64,000 bases of DNA from a candidate division KSB1 bacterium (GTDB taxonomy: Bacteria; Zhuqueibacterota; Zhuqueibacteria; Residuimicrobiales; Krinioviventaceae): contig JAXHMJ010000005.1 of the NCBI GenBank assembly GCA_034521575.1, positions 2,480,001-2,544,000 of the forward strand, in the 5' to 3' direction. Position 1 is the first letter of the stretch. Every line of letters begins with the position of its first letter. Both the position numbers and the translations under genes were made by a program. Shown piece by piece: positions 28,254 through 37,316 of the stretch. Under the pieces are notes generated by a model. The model searched no databases. It saw nothing but the letters and a program-made list of their open reading frames with translations, and was not told the DNA's origin.

Positions 28254-28934
28254 ATGAAAAATAAAAAAGTGATCATTGGCCTGGGCACAGGACGATGCGG
28301 AACACAATCTCTGGTGGGACTTTTAAATCAGGTTCCTGATACGCATATTGATCATGAACGTTTTCCCATTCAGGCCACCTGGCTTGCCAATACGAAATAT
28401 TTTGAAAGAATTTGCGCCTATCTGGAGCAGAGAGAGGAGAATATAGTCGGTGATGTCTCCTTTTACAATCTTCCCTATGTTTATCTGTTCATGGAACGCT
28501 ACAAAAATATAAAATTTATCGGTCTCCGTCGGGATAAAGAAGCGACGTTGCAAAGCTATGACAGAAAAACCACGGGACGAAACCATTTTTCCTATCCAAA
28601 TACAGATCATGAACACCGCTTGTGGGATGAAAAATATCCAAAATTTCTTGATCGGGATAAATACACTGCAATGTCGGATTATTATGATTTGTATTACGGA
28701 CAAACCGCTTATCTTGAAAAACTCTTTCCCCACAAGGTGCGTGTGTTTGATATGGAGGATTTAAATTTCAGACAGGGCGTACAATCCATTTTCGACTTTT
28801 TGAAAATTAAATTCCCGCACATTGATGAGCATTTTATCAATATTCACCGGAATGTGACCGGTGAAACAAAAACCGGTTTTACTCCAGATCAGAGTTCGGT
28901 GTTCAAAAGGATGATTCAAAAATGGACCCGATAA
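28254..28934 (+). CDS. Second sulfotransferase-family protein
   Basis: The P-loop GLGTGRCGTQSLVGLL near residue 8-23 and NIKFIGLRRDKEATLQSYDRK (about 84-104) match the PAPS-binding elements of the sulfotransferase 1/3 superfamily. It follows the first sulfotransferase by 21 bp and overlaps the next gene by 13 bases, so all three are co-transcribed. The sequence differs strongly from its neighbour, so the pair are probably not a tandem duplication but act on different positions of the same glycan (inference). Confidence 0.8.
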   Translation: MKNKKVIIGLGTGRCGTQSLVGLLNQVPDTHIDHERFPIQATWLANTKYFERICAYLEQREENIVGDVSFYNLPYVYLFMERYKNIKFIGLRRDKEATLQSYDRKTTGRNHFSYPNTDHEHRLWDEKYPKFLDRDKYTAMSDYYDLYYGQTAYLEKLFPHKVRVFDMEDLNFRQGVQSIFDFLKIKFPHIDEHFINIHRNVTGETKTGFTPDQSSVFKRMIQKWTR

Positions 28935-29503
28935 AGGCGACCAACCATGAAGCTTTAAAAGCGTTTCAAAAGGCTCAGGAAGAGTTTCGTGCCGCAAATT
29001 TTGAAAAAGCGGAACAGTTATTGGCATTCTATCAAAAGAATATCGATGTCGATGCCTTTTCCAGAACGGATAACCGTCAACCGTGTACTGTTCTGGTTTC
29101 CGTGGTTATAGTGGCCTATGCCACAAATGAACTGCTGATTGAGTGTCTCGACTCTCTGTCCCGTCAAAGCGATCCACGTTTTGAGATTATTGTGGTCAAT
29201 AACGGACAAAACGATAGAGTGAGGGAAGAACTGGACCGGAGGCCGCTGCTTCATATCCAGTGTCCCATGAACATGATTCTCTCCGAAGGCCGAAATATCG
29301 GTGTTTGTTACGCCCGGGGAACCTATGTTGCTTTTCTGGATGACGACGCGAGGGCCGGTTCAGGTTATATCGCTTCCATTATCTGTGCATTTAGCCGATA
29401 CCGGATTGCCGCTTTGCGGGAAAGGTGCTGCCCAAGCAGCTTAAAGGGCATCACCGGCGTATTCGGCACTATGATCCGGGAGATGTCGCCATACCGTTTA
29501 TGA
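28922..29503 (+). CDS. Family 2 glycosyltransferase domain, 5 prime part of a frame-split GT2-GT4 gene
   Basis: After an N-terminal helical part, the GT-A domain begins with LVSVVIVAYATNELLIECLDSL and has the DxD-like FLDDDARAGS near 141. The GT2 homology then breaks and the downstream frame resumes one base earlier with GKVLPKQLKG. A missing G in the GGG run near 29418-29420 would join both frames into one polypeptide of about 690 residues with a GT2 domain and a GT4 domain. The frame runs on to 29503 but that end is unlikely to be real. Confidence 0.6.
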   Translation: MDPIKATNHEALKAFQKAQEEFRAANFEKAEQLLAFYQKNIDVDAFSRTDNRQPCTVLVSVVIVAYATNELLIECLDSLSRQSDPRFEIIVVNNGQNDRVREELDRRPLLHIQCPMNMILSEGRNIGVCYARGTYVAFLDDDARAGSGYIASIICAFSRYRIAALRERCCPSSLKGITGVFGTMIREMSPYRL

Positions 29504-30990
29504 TCAACACTGAGGGCAACTCTGCTTTTCGCCGTCACTTGTACATCAAGATGGGAGGGATGAATCCGCTCCTTTTTGGTCACGAAGGTCAGGAATTATC
29601 TTTTAAATTAGCACAGGCTTTTGGCGTGGAAGCTGTAATATACTGGCCCGAGACGGTAATTTATCATGATTATTTTGATTCCAACACCGCGTCTGATATC
29701 AAACGCGCGCGTCATCGATTGATGAACGAATACATTGAACGAATCTGCCCGGGAATTAAAACATACCGAAAAAAGATCAAGAAACAACTTGGTAAACACC
29801 CGGATCAGCCGAATCCTGCTGCCGCGCTCAGGAAGCGCGCCGCGCATGCTGCCGCTTATGTGCACTCTGGAAGCTGGCCATCCCCTTCTCCCAGCTCGAC
29901 ATTCGTTATCTATAATGCCGCGGCACTGGCTCGTGTTCTGGATTCATGTTATTTATTTGTCCAGGCAGGAAGTCGCGAGCCGGTTGACCGGATTTGCCAA
30001 CAGGATTTTAATATGCAGGTCCCGGACGGATTGCATATTATATCGATTCGTACGGTCTTGTCATCGCTCACAAAAAAGTTGCTCTACCAAAATTACAAAC
30101 GCCATATCTGTGAGCTGGCAAACCAGGGGCTTGTCAGTGCGATGATCACTCGCCGCGAGACGCTTCTGCCGGTCCTGTTTCCAATTCAGGAAAAATATAA
30201 AATTCCTCTTTTATATGAAACGCATGATTTCTATGCTGATCTTTCCGTGCGCGATGATATCGATCCAGGCAAGTCCCGCCAGCAGACGCTGGAGCGGGAG
30301 TATATACCGCGTATTTCCGGTGTGATCGGACTACAGTCCCCGCAACTCGACTGGTATAGACGATATTTTCCACAACAGCGGTTTTTTCTGGCTCGAACCG
30401 GACTGATTCACCGGTATGAACCGGTTGATTCAGGAAAGTATGTGACCTACCTGGGATCCTGGGAACCGCATAAAGGCGTTGAAATCTTTTTGAACGCCCT
30501 GGCGCAATTAAAGCCGTGTCCGCCCGTGTTGTTCGTGGGAGGTAAAACGGAGAAAGAGGTCCAACAATTCAGGGAACGCGTCAGTCGATATATACCACTG
30601 AGCGGTGTCAAGATAACGGGTTGGGTGGGGAAGCAGCAGTTGGGCGCCTGGATGAGACAAACGGCTATCGGTGTGTTGCCGCTTATGCCGACATTTTTCA
30701 ATCGCTATCTTACCTCCCCCTTGAAGCTTTTTGATTATTACAGCTATTCCATTCCGGTTGTCGCCTCGGATTTGCCGACCACACGGGATTTAATTGTTGA
30801 AAACGAAACGGGTGTGTTTTTCGATCCCGGAAATTCAGAGCAGCTTGCTGAACGTATCCGTGCTCTGTTGGAGGACAGAGAACATTTGGAGAGCATGCGG
30901 CGGCATGTGTACGAGTATGCGAAACAATTCATGTGGGCAAAACGAGCTGAAATTCTGTCAGATATAATCCACAAAGTTCAGATCCTCTGA
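29425..30990 (+). CDS. Glycosyltransferase, 3 prime part: rest of GT2 domain plus GT4 domain
   Basis: The first 80 codons finish a GT2 acceptor domain (GHEGQELSFKLAQAFG, YWPETVIYHDYF). Then a GT4 domain follows: LLYETHDFYADLS and, at the end, the donor site PSLK-type sequence FDYYSYSIPVVASDLPTTRDLI with LPLMPTFFNRYLTSPLKLFDY. Such fused enzymes add two successive sugars in capsule or O-antigen assembly. The GTG at 29425 is only where the frame opens; see the upstream part for the frame break. It converges on and overlaps the last 13 bases of the minus-strand heptosyltransferase gene. Confidence 0.65.
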   Translation: MLPKQLKGHHRRIRHYDPGDVAIPFMINTEGNSAFRRHLYIKMGGMNPLLFGHEGQELSFKLAQAFGVEAVIYWPETVIYHDYFDSNTASDIKRARHRLMNEYIERICPGIKTYRKKIKKQLGKHPDQPNPAAALRKRAAHAAAYVHSGSWPSPSPSSTFVIYNAAALARVLDSCYLFVQAGSREPVDRICQQDFNMQVPDGLHIISIRTVLSSLTKKLLYQNYKRHICELANQGLVSAMITRRETLLPVLFPIQEKYKIPLLYETHDFYADLSVRDDIDPGKSRQQTLEREYIPRISGVIGLQSPQLDWYRRYFPQQRFFLARTGLIHRYEPVDSGKYVTYLGSWEPHKGVEIFLNALAQLKPCPPVLFVGGKTEKEVQQFRERVSRYIPLSGVKITGWVGKQQLGAWMRQTAIGVLPLMPTFFNRYLTSPLKLFDYYSYSIPVVASDLPTTRDLIVENETGVFFDPGNSEQLAERIRALLEDREHLESMRRHVYEYAKQFMWAKRAEILSDIIHKVQIL

Positions 30991-32015
30991 GTCTGCGCCG
31001 GTCTGATCCTTTTGATAATTTCAGTTCCAACCGGCTCAGGATAAAGAGTTTTCATACATTTAAAATGTCCGAGGGGGCAGCGTTGGGATCCGTGTCGACT
31101 GCAGGGACGGCAGACCAGGTCTGTTTCGAATACTTTATCTTTGGAACGGAACGGATAAAATCCCAGAGACCGGTGCGTAGGGCCGAAAAATGCGATCACA
31201 TCGGTTTGCACGGCATTGGCGATGTGCAGAGATCCACTGTCATTTCCCACAAACAGATTGCAGAGCTGTATGAGCGCCGCAGCCTGCAGCAGCGAGGTGG
31301 ACCCGGCTGTGTTGATGGCGTTTTTGCAGTTTGATGTGTCAATGACCCGTTGACACAGGTCTTTTTCGTTCGCACTGCCGATCATGACGAATGTGACCGG
31401 CTCGCCGGCGAGCCCGGAGAGCAGGCTGACAAAATGTTCTTCAGGCCAGCGCTTGGTCGGCCATACCGATCCCGGAGCCACGGCAATGCGGTAATGCTGA
31501 TCTGGAACTGCAGCCAGTCGGTCTTTAGCTGCCGTTCGTGATTGAGGATCAATTAAGATTTCGGTTTGGATGTCAAACCAATGTTGATGCAATGGAGTGA
31601 GCAGAGATAGATTGCGTTTGATTTCTGATATATCCTGTCGGTATCGGACACGGTCGGTCAGCAGAAGGCTCGGCAGTCCGGCACGAAAACCGATACGGCG
31701 GGGAATAGCGCTTTTTAAAAGTATTCGCATGCTGGTCAAAGACCGATGCGGAGAAATCGCCAGATCATACTTTACCTTTTTGAGCTTACTCACAGTCTCG
31801 GTAAACGCCTGTTTTTTGTTTTCGCGTTTGTCAAAAGTGTAAATATTCGATAAATGCGGATTGTGCCTGACAATATCACGGGTTTGCGGAATGACCAGCG
31901 CGTCTATGCGGCTGTTCGGGAACAGCTGTCGCACGGCCCGGATCAACGGGGTGGTTAAAACCAGGTCGCCCAGAAAGGCAGTCTGGACAATGAGAATGCG
32001 TTTATAGGTTGTCAT
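30978..32015 (-). CDS. Heptosyltransferase, family 9 glycosyltransferase
   Basis: The GT9 start ILIVQTAFLGDLVLTTPLIRAVR and its C-terminal FVGNDSGSLHIANAVQTDVIAFFGPT are diagnostic of ADP-heptose:LPS heptosyltransferases (WaaC/WaaF/WaaQ). Length 345 is normal. Four Cys at the C-terminus (DLVCRPCSRHGSQRCP) are frequently seen in WaaF-like members. It would add heptose to the LPS inner core at the inner membrane. Its ATG overlaps the upstream GT4 stop by 4 bases, so the two are coupled. Confidence 0.9.
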   Translation of the reverse strand: MTTYKRILIVQTAFLGDLVLTTPLIRAVRQLFPNSRIDALVIPQTRDIVRHNPHLSNIYTFDKRENKKQAFTETVSKLKKVKYDLAISPHRSLTSMRILLKSAIPRRIGFRAGLPSLLLTDRVRYRQDISEIKRNLSLLTPLHQHWFDIQTEILIDPQSRTAAKDRLAAVPDQHYRIAVAPGSVWPTKRWPEEHFVSLLSGLAGEPVTFVMIGSANEKDLCQRVIDTSNCKNAINTAGSTSLLQAAALIQLCNLFVGNDSGSLHIANAVQTDVIAFFGPTHRSLGFYPFRSKDKVFETDLVCRPCSRHGSQRCPLGHFKCMKTLYPEPVGTEIIKRIRPAQTQRI

Positions 32016-33100
32016 GGGGTTTTTATCAGGTTTTCAAAAAATTGTTCGTATTTACGGATTGTTTCCTGAATGGAAAAGGTCTCAGTGGCCGTGTAACAAC
32101 CGTTTCGGCTCAATTTTTTATACAATTTCTTGTCGTGCAAAAGTTTCTCAATAGTGCGCGCCAACCCTTCGCAGTCACCCGCTTCAAAAAAAAGACCGTT
32201 GACGCCATCCTGAATGATATCGATATTTCCCGCAGCACGGGTCGCAATAACCGGCACATTTAATGCCATGGCCTCCAGGATCGCCTGGGAAACCCCTTCT
32301 GTCACAGACGGAAGAATTTTTATGTCAAACAATTTATAGTAATACAGTGCATCTTTTTGTTCAATATGACCCAAATAATGAATCGTATGTGGTAGCGTGT
32401 ATTGATTTGTGATTTGTTTATATTCCGGCCGTTCCGTGACTCCGATCAGGAATAAGGTTACCGGACGGTTCAAGTGTTTCAGCGCCTGCAGCAGCTGCTC
32501 CTGCTGCTTTTTTCGGGAAACACACCCCAGTATGGTGGTGTCGGGTTGAATATTAAAAACCGTTTTTAATTCGTTAATTCGTTCGCAATGTTCAAGTTTG
32601 TATTTTTCCGGCGGTGTCCCGTTATGGATTACGGTTATGTGGGATGGAGGAATGCCAAGCTCTACCAGCGCATCCCGGACACCGTAGCTTACGGCTACAA
32701 TTTGCCGGGTGCCATGCGTGTAAAACCAGTTTTGTAGAAAAATACCCGAACTGGCAGGTATCTGGCGTCTGGTGTGAACAACCGGACAATGTAGGGCATA
32801 AAGCCAGTTGGCGAGTATTGAGGTGTAGCGGTCCTTGCCGGACTGGGCGTTGATCAATTGAATGTGTCTGGATTTGACGATATTGCGGATATGTCGAATA
32901 TTGCTTCTGTCCGTTTTGCTGCGGAACCTCATACCAATGGCCGTGGCCCGGGACTGACTGACGAGTCGATATAAAAGAGATTCTTTGGGACAGCCTACAT
33001 AGACCTTGTGACCGCGCTCCGCAAGGCCGGAAGCCAGATAATGGATGGAATAAGTGGAACCCGCCCCACCGCCTTGATATGTCAAAAATAATAAATTCAT
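32012..33100 (-). CDS. Family 4 glycosyltransferase
   Basis: The N-terminus MNLLFLTYQGGGAGSTYSIHYLASGLAERG and the C-terminal EGVSQAILEAMALNVPVIATRAAGNIDII (residues about 270-300) are GT4 landmarks, with the donor-site glutamates in ITE-like spacing. It overlaps the GT9 heptosyltransferase gene (ATGA), so the two likely act in sequence in LPS core assembly. It is divergent from the MsbA-like exporter gene across 113 bp. Confidence 0.87.
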   Translation of the reverse strand: MNLLFLTYQGGGAGSTYSIHYLASGLAERGHKVYVGCPKESLLYRLVSQSRATAIGMRFRSKTDRSNIRHIRNIVKSRHIQLINAQSGKDRYTSILANWLYALHCPVVHTRRQIPASSGIFLQNWFYTHGTRQIVAVSYGVRDALVELGIPPSHITVIHNGTPPEKYKLEHCERINELKTVFNIQPDTTILGCVSRKKQQEQLLQALKHLNRPVTLFLIGVTERPEYKQITNQYTLPHTIHYLGHIEQKDALYYYKLFDIKILPSVTEGVSQAILEAMALNVPVIATRAAGNIDIIQDGVNGLFFEAGDCEGLARTIEKLLHDKKLYKKLSRNGCYTATETFSIQETIRKYEQFFENLIKTP

Positions 33101-33111
33101 AAAGAATTATT

Positions 33112-33140
33112 TTGCCTTTAATCCATTTTTATGCTTAAAT
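33112..33140 (+). promoter_or_regulatory. Possible promoter of the ABC exporter gene
   Basis: TTGCCT at 33112 is followed after 17 bases by TTAAAT (or after 18 by TAAATT). It resembles the malQ and gap promoters in spacing. Consensus match only. Confidence 0.35.
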
Positions 33141-33213
33141 TTACGACTAAATTAAAAACTTTTGCAATGAACACAAAGGTTTTTTCTCACTAAAAGACCT
33201 GATTGAGCATGAA

Positions 33214-35091
33214 ATGAACCTTTATAAAAGAGTATTCTCTTATCTTTTCCCTTATTGGAAGCACATGCTGCTTGCCCTGCTGCTGACCCTGGTTTATGTG
33301 ACATCCAATTACGCTTCCTACTGGATATCCGCATCCTTTATAAAAGAGCTCTTTAATCCGACAAAGGTTGAATCCGTCGAACCCAAAAGCAGCGATGAAA
33401 CCGGTTTAACAGAAAATGTCACTGATAATGTTTTCAAATCCGAGAAAGGTGATCTGGAAAAGCGAATAAACGATTGGATAAAATCCGTGCTGGTGGCGCC
33501 GGACCGGGAACGAACGCTGATCAATATCTGTTTTGTGATATTTATGGCGTTTTTTGTCAAAAATTTATCTGCTTATCTCAGACGGATAACTATTTTTTAT
33601 ATTCAGCTGAACATTGTGATTAGGTTGCGGCAGCAAATTCATGAAACCCTGATGCGATTGCCGTTGCTTTTTCTGGGAACGCGGCATACCGGAAAATACA
33701 CCTCGGTTGCCTTTAATGACGTGAATGCACTGCAGCAGGTGCTGAAAGACAGTTTTATCAAACTGATCAATCATCCCATTCAGCTGATTGTAAATATCGT
33801 TCTGCTGTTTATGATCAGTTGGCGCCTTACGCTTATCTCGATCCTGATTGTTCCGGTCAGTGCCTTTATTATTGTAAAAATCGGTCAGAGCCTGAGACGA
33901 AAGAGCCGCAGAGTGTTTCGGCAGATTTCCGTGGTCATGTCCGCTTTTCAGGAATCCGTATCGGCGGTTCGAATCGTCAAGGCATTCACTTCTGAATCAA
34001 AAGAGCAGGGACGCTTTGAATCCGCGAATCATAAATATTTTAAAAAAGAATTTCGGGCCAAGCGATTAAATTTTCTGACCAGTCCTCTTAATGAGACGCT
34101 GGGTGTCGGAATTTTTGTTGTGCTGCTGTGGTATGGCGGTAATCAGGTTTATGCGGGCACCGGATTGTCTGCGGAAAGCTTTCTGCGCTATCTTGTCATG
34201 ATGTTTGCGCTCTTTCAGCCGCTACGTGAATTTTCCGGATTGAATAATAAACTGCAGACAGGCATGGCAGCCGCGGAACGGATTTTCGAACTCATTGACT
34301 CGCCAAAAGAAGTTTACGATAAACCCAAAGCCAAACGCCTGAATCGGTTTAAGCAGTCCATCGAATTGAAACATGTGACATTTGCCTATGAACCGGGACA
34401 CACTGTGCTCCGGGATATTCATTTAACAATCAACAAAGGTGAAATGGTGGCGTTTGTTGGACACAGCGGCGCCGGAAAATCTACTCTGGTTGATTTGATC
34501 CCGCGTTTTTACGAAATCGAATTCGGCGAGATACTTGTGGACGGGATTAATGTTAAAGAATATACACTCAACTCTTTGCGCGACAAGATTGGTATGGTAT
34601 CGCAAGAGACTGTTTTGTTCAATGATACCGTACGCATGAATATCGGTTATGGGGTCAATTCCTATACTGATAAAGATATTATCGCCGCCGCCAAGCATGC
34701 CAACGCGTGGGAATTTATCAAGGACCTTGAACATCGACTGGATACCGTGATCGGCGAGCGGGGATCGAATCTTTCCGGAGGCCAGCGGCAAAGACTTTCT
34801 ATCGCGCGCGCCATTATGAAGAACACGCCTATTATGATTTTGGACGAAGCCACCTCGGCTTTGGACACCCAGTCTGAAAAACTGGTTCAATCGGCTATTG
34901 ATAATCTAATGAAAAACAGAACGGTTCTGGCGATTGCGCATCGGTTGTCAACGGTAATACATGCAGACAAGATTGTGGTCATGGATCAGGGGCGAATTGT
35001 CGCGATGGGCAAGCACGAGGAACTGCTCAAACAAAGTCCTGTTTATCAAAATCTCTATGAAATGCAATTCAATAATGAACCCGGCTCATAA
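33214..35091 (+). CDS. MsbA-like ABC exporter, fused permease and ATPase
   Basis: A 625-residue half transporter: six membrane helices in the first 330 residues, with a long hydrophilic insertion between helices 1 and 2 (about residues 48-98). The ATPase domain has Walker A GHSGAGKST, Q-loop VSQETVLF, signature LSGGQRQRL and Walker B IMILDEATSALD with the His switch AIAHRL. MsbA-like exporters flip lipid A core or other lipids across the inner membrane. Its position between LPS glycosyltransferases and a short gap to tsaC-like sua5 suits lipid export. The long periplasmic-side insertion differs from E. coli MsbA. Confidence 0.92.
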   Translation: MNLYKRVFSYLFPYWKHMLLALLLTLVYVTSNYASYWISASFIKELFNPTKVESVEPKSSDETGLTENVTDNVFKSEKGDLEKRINDWIKSVLVAPDRERTLINICFVIFMAFFVKNLSAYLRRITIFYIQLNIVIRLRQQIHETLMRLPLLFLGTRHTGKYTSVAFNDVNALQQVLKDSFIKLINHPIQLIVNIVLLFMISWRLTLISILIVPVSAFIIVKIGQSLRRKSRRVFRQISVVMSAFQESVSAVRIVKAFTSESKEQGRFESANHKYFKKEFRAKRLNFLTSPLNETLGVGIFVVLLWYGGNQVYAGTGLSAESFLRYLVMMFALFQPLREFSGLNNKLQTGMAAAERIFELIDSPKEVYDKPKAKRLNRFKQSIELKHVTFAYEPGHTVLRDIHLTINKGEMVAFVGHSGAGKSTLVDLIPRFYEIEFGEILVDGINVKEYTLNSLRDKIGMVSQETVLFNDTVRMNIGYGVNSYTDKDIIAAAKHANAWEFIKDLEHRLDTVIGERGSNLSGGQRQRLSIARAIMKNTPIMILDEATSALDTQSEKLVQSAIDNLMKNRTVLAIAHRLSTVIHADKIVVMDQGRIVAMGKHEELLKQSPVYQNLYEMQFNNEPGS

Positions 35092-35150
35092 ATTGTTTGC
35101 AAATTTTCATTCTATGTTCTATATTATTGTATAACTATGGTTTAAACGAG

Positions 35151-35792
35151 ATGGGTTGTCCAATCATAAAAATAAATCAAAAAACTCCCGAACATGGTAA
35201 AATTGAGCGCGCCGCCCAGGTATTAATTAATGGTGGTGTGATTGGTTATCCTACTGAAACGGTTTATGGCCTGGGGTGTAATGCCTATAACAGCCATGCG
35301 GTGGAGCGCATCTATAAACTGAAGCAAAGAGACCGTCGAAAAGCGTTGATTCTGATAGCCGGGGACATTATGCAGATCAGTGATATGGTGGAAACCATCC
35401 CTGAATCTGCAGAGCGTCTGATCAATAATTTTTGGCCGGGTCCTTTGACCCTGATTTTCGAATCTTCCTCCCGTATTCGTGAATTTGCGTTTGGGCGTTC
35501 AAAGACGGTTGCCATTCGCATTCCTGATTCACTGATCTGCCAGGAGTTAATCAAAGAAACAGGCTTTCCCCTGGTATCCACCAGCGCCAATCGAAGCGGT
35601 GAACCGGCGGCAACTACGGCGCAGCAGGTTAAAAAAGTGTTTCAATCAGAAATCGATTTGATCATCGACGGCGGAAAGACTTTTGAAACCACTCCTTCAA
35701 CACTGGTTGATATTACCAAAACACCGGCCCGAATTGTGAGGGAAGGCGCCATTTCGAGTCTTGAAATCAATACCGTACTAGAAACCGTTTAA
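35151..35792 (+). CDS. Threonylcarbamoyl-AMP synthase (Sua5/YrdC)
   Basis: ATG 35151 follows ACGAG; an earlier TTG is in frame but lacks support. The core has GGVIGYPTETVYGLGCNA, KQRDRRKALILI and STSANRSGEPAATT, all YrdC motifs. It makes threonylcarbamoyl-AMP from Thr, bicarbonate and ATP for t6A at position 37 of ANN-decoding tRNAs. The 213-residue length is like TsaC (YrdC) alone rather than long Sua5. Six bases separate it from the next gene, so the two are an operon, a common neighbour pair. Confidence 0.92.
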   Translation: MGCPIIKINQKTPEHGKIERAAQVLINGGVIGYPTETVYGLGCNAYNSHAVERIYKLKQRDRRKALILIAGDIMQISDMVETIPESAERLINNFWPGPLTLIFESSSRIREFAFGRSKTVAIRIPDSLICQELIKETGFPLVSTSANRSGEPAATTAQQVKKVFQSEIDLIIDGGKTFETTPSTLVDITKTPARIVREGAISSLEINTVLETV

Positions 35793-35798
35793 ATTATT

Positions 35799-36272
35799 TT
35801 GAATATTTTATTTATTTGTTCCGGAAATATCTGCCGCAGCCCGGCGGCAAAAGCCCTTTTACAAAATCATTTGCCCCGGAGTGCAGGTGATAAGGTTAAA
35901 GTAGATTCAGCCGGTACGCTCGGGATTGAAGGACAGCCTGCCCCTGATGCCTTGATTACCCTGTTTGCAGAAAAGGAAATCGGACTTTTTCAGCACCGTT
36001 CAAAGGGGGTCACGGATGAACTGGTTGAAGCGGCCGATCTTGTTCTCGGTATGGCGCCGGAGCATTTAAAATACCTGATGAATCAATTTCCGGGAATTGA
36101 AAAGAAACTGGACCTGCTGGGGCACTATGGCAGACCGGAACCCTATGCCCGCAAGCATATCATTCAAGATCCTTACGGGGGATCAATCCAGGAATATAAA
36201 CAAGCCGTGGATCGGATTGAACAGGAGGTTGCCCGAATCACGCCAATTCTCCTAAAACAACGATCTGATTAA
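35799..36272 (+). CDS. Low-molecular-weight protein tyrosine/arginine phosphatase
   Basis: TTG is used as start (35799). The active-site loop CSGNICRSP (C-x5-R-S) is at residues 7-15, and the general acid Asp lies in DPYGGS near residue 123. The 157-residue length and order match the YwlE/LMW-PTP family. It removes phosphate from Tyr or Arg residues of proteins. It overlaps no gene but follows sua5 by 6 bp and likely shares its transcript. Confidence 0.9.
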   Translation: MNILFICSGNICRSPAAKALLQNHLPRSAGDKVKVDSAGTLGIEGQPAPDALITLFAEKEIGLFQHRSKGVTDELVEAADLVLGMAPEHLKYLMNQFPGIEKKLDLLGHYGRPEPYARKHIIQDPYGGSIQEYKQAVDRIEQEVARITPILLKQRSD

Positions 36273-36310
36273 AAAAAAGCTTGTTTCTTTTTAAAAAAAT
36301 TTTAGTTTAT

Positions 36311-36326
36311 AAGAGTCGCGACTCTT
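36311..36326. promoter_or_regulatory. Perfect 16-bp palindrome upstream of ssb
   Basis: AAGAGTCGCGACTCTT reads the same on both strands with no spacer and lies 40 bp before the ssb ATG in an AT-rich stretch. It is a good candidate operator for a dimeric regulator. No match to a LexA box (CTG-N10-CAG) is seen. Confidence 0.55.
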
Positions 36327-36366
36327 TAAATCATTTAACTATTCACCATATCTTATGGGGGCTATT

Positions 36367-36837
36367 ATGGCTTTCGACAGCAAGGGAACAGTAAACAAGG
36401 TTATTCTGATCGGAAGATTGGGACAGGATCCGGAACTCAAGTATACCGCAAGTGGAGCTGCTGTTTTAAATTTATCCATCGCCACCAACACGTCCTACAA
36501 AGACAGAGACGGGAATTATGTTGACAACACCGAATGGAACCGGGTTGTGGTTTGGCGTAAAATAGCAGAAGCAATCGCCAATATGGCCAAGAAAGGCAGC
36601 CGCGTTTATGTGGAAGGTCGTCTTCAGACTCGTTCATGGGATGATCAAAACGGTAATAAACGTTATACGACAGAAGTACAGGCGGATCAGATTCAAATGC
36701 TGGAAAGCTCCGGAGGAAGTGGCGGCAACTATTCATCCAATAATTCAAATTCCGTCCAGGACTCCCAGCAGGCACCGCCTCCGGAACCTGATGTTCCGGA
36801 AGCACAGGAAAAGATGGAAGATGATCTCCCGTTTTAG
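36367..36837 (+). CDS. ssb: Single-stranded DNA-binding protein
   Basis: The ATG at 36367 is six bases after GGGGG, so it is preferred to ATG 36355. The OB fold spans residues 1-110 (NKVILIGRLGQDPELKYTASG, NTEWNRVVVW, GSRVYVEGRLQTRSW). A Ser/Gly/Asn-rich linker leads to the acidic tip DDLPF, the docking site for repair and replication proteins. It is a typical homotetrameric SSB. It ends at a hairpin terminator before the salvage genes. Confidence 0.97.
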   Translation: MAFDSKGTVNKVILIGRLGQDPELKYTASGAAVLNLSIATNTSYKDRDGNYVDNTEWNRVVVWRKIAEAIANMAKKGSRVYVEGRLQTRSWDDQNGNKRYTTEVQADQIQMLESSGGSGGNYSSNNSNSVQDSQQAPPPEPDVPEAQEKMEDDLPF

Positions 36838-36866
36838 CGGTTAGAGATTCTCCCGTTAAATGCTTT

Positions 36867-36907
36867 AATCCAAAACCTGGACTTTTGTTCAGGTTTTGGA
36901 TTTTTTC
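36867..36907 (+). terminator. Terminator after ssb
   Basis: AATCCAAAACCTG pairs perfectly with CAGGTTTTGGATT over 13 bases around a 10-base loop, followed by a T run at 36901-36906. It ends 11 bases before the cytidine deaminase start. Confidence 0.9.
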
Positions 36908-36917
36908 AAGGCTGACT

Positions 36918-37316
36918 ATGGATACTCATCGATTGATAGAGCTGGCCATTCAGGCCAGAAAGCCGGAATTGGCGCCTTACTCCGGGTTTTCGGTTGGAGC
37001 TGCTTTGTTGACGCAAACCGGTCATGTATATACCGGTTGTAATATTGAATCCAGCTCCTATGGATTAACGATTTGTGCAGAGCGTGTGGCCTTGTTCAAG
37101 GCGCTGTCAGAGGGGGAGACAAAATTTTCAGCCATCGCTATAGTCGCGCCCGGCAGCAACGGCGCACCGCCCTGCGGCGCCTGCAGACAGCTTTTAAATG
37201 ATTATGCCCCCAACCTTTTTGTGCATATCGCATCGCTCAATGGTGAGGTTAATACAGAAACCATCAAAGACCTGCTGCCGCTTGCGTTCGACGGAGGGTT
37301 TTTGTCCGATGAATAA
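36918..37316 (+). CDS. cdd: Cytidine deaminase
   Basis: A 132-residue enzyme. The zinc site is complete: NIESSSYGLTICAERVAL with the proton-shuttle Glu in CAE, and PCGACRQ with two Cys. PYSGFSVGAAL is the substrate-binding start. It deaminates cytidine and deoxycytidine to uridine products. It overlaps udk by 8 bases (the ATG of udk lies within GATGAATAA), so they are translationally coupled. Confidence 0.96.
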   Translation: MDTHRLIELAIQARKPELAPYSGFSVGAALLTQTGHVYTGCNIESSSYGLTICAERVALFKALSEGETKFSAIAIVAPGSNGAPPCGACRQLLNDYAPNLFVHIASLNGEVNTETIKDLLPLAFDGGFLSDE

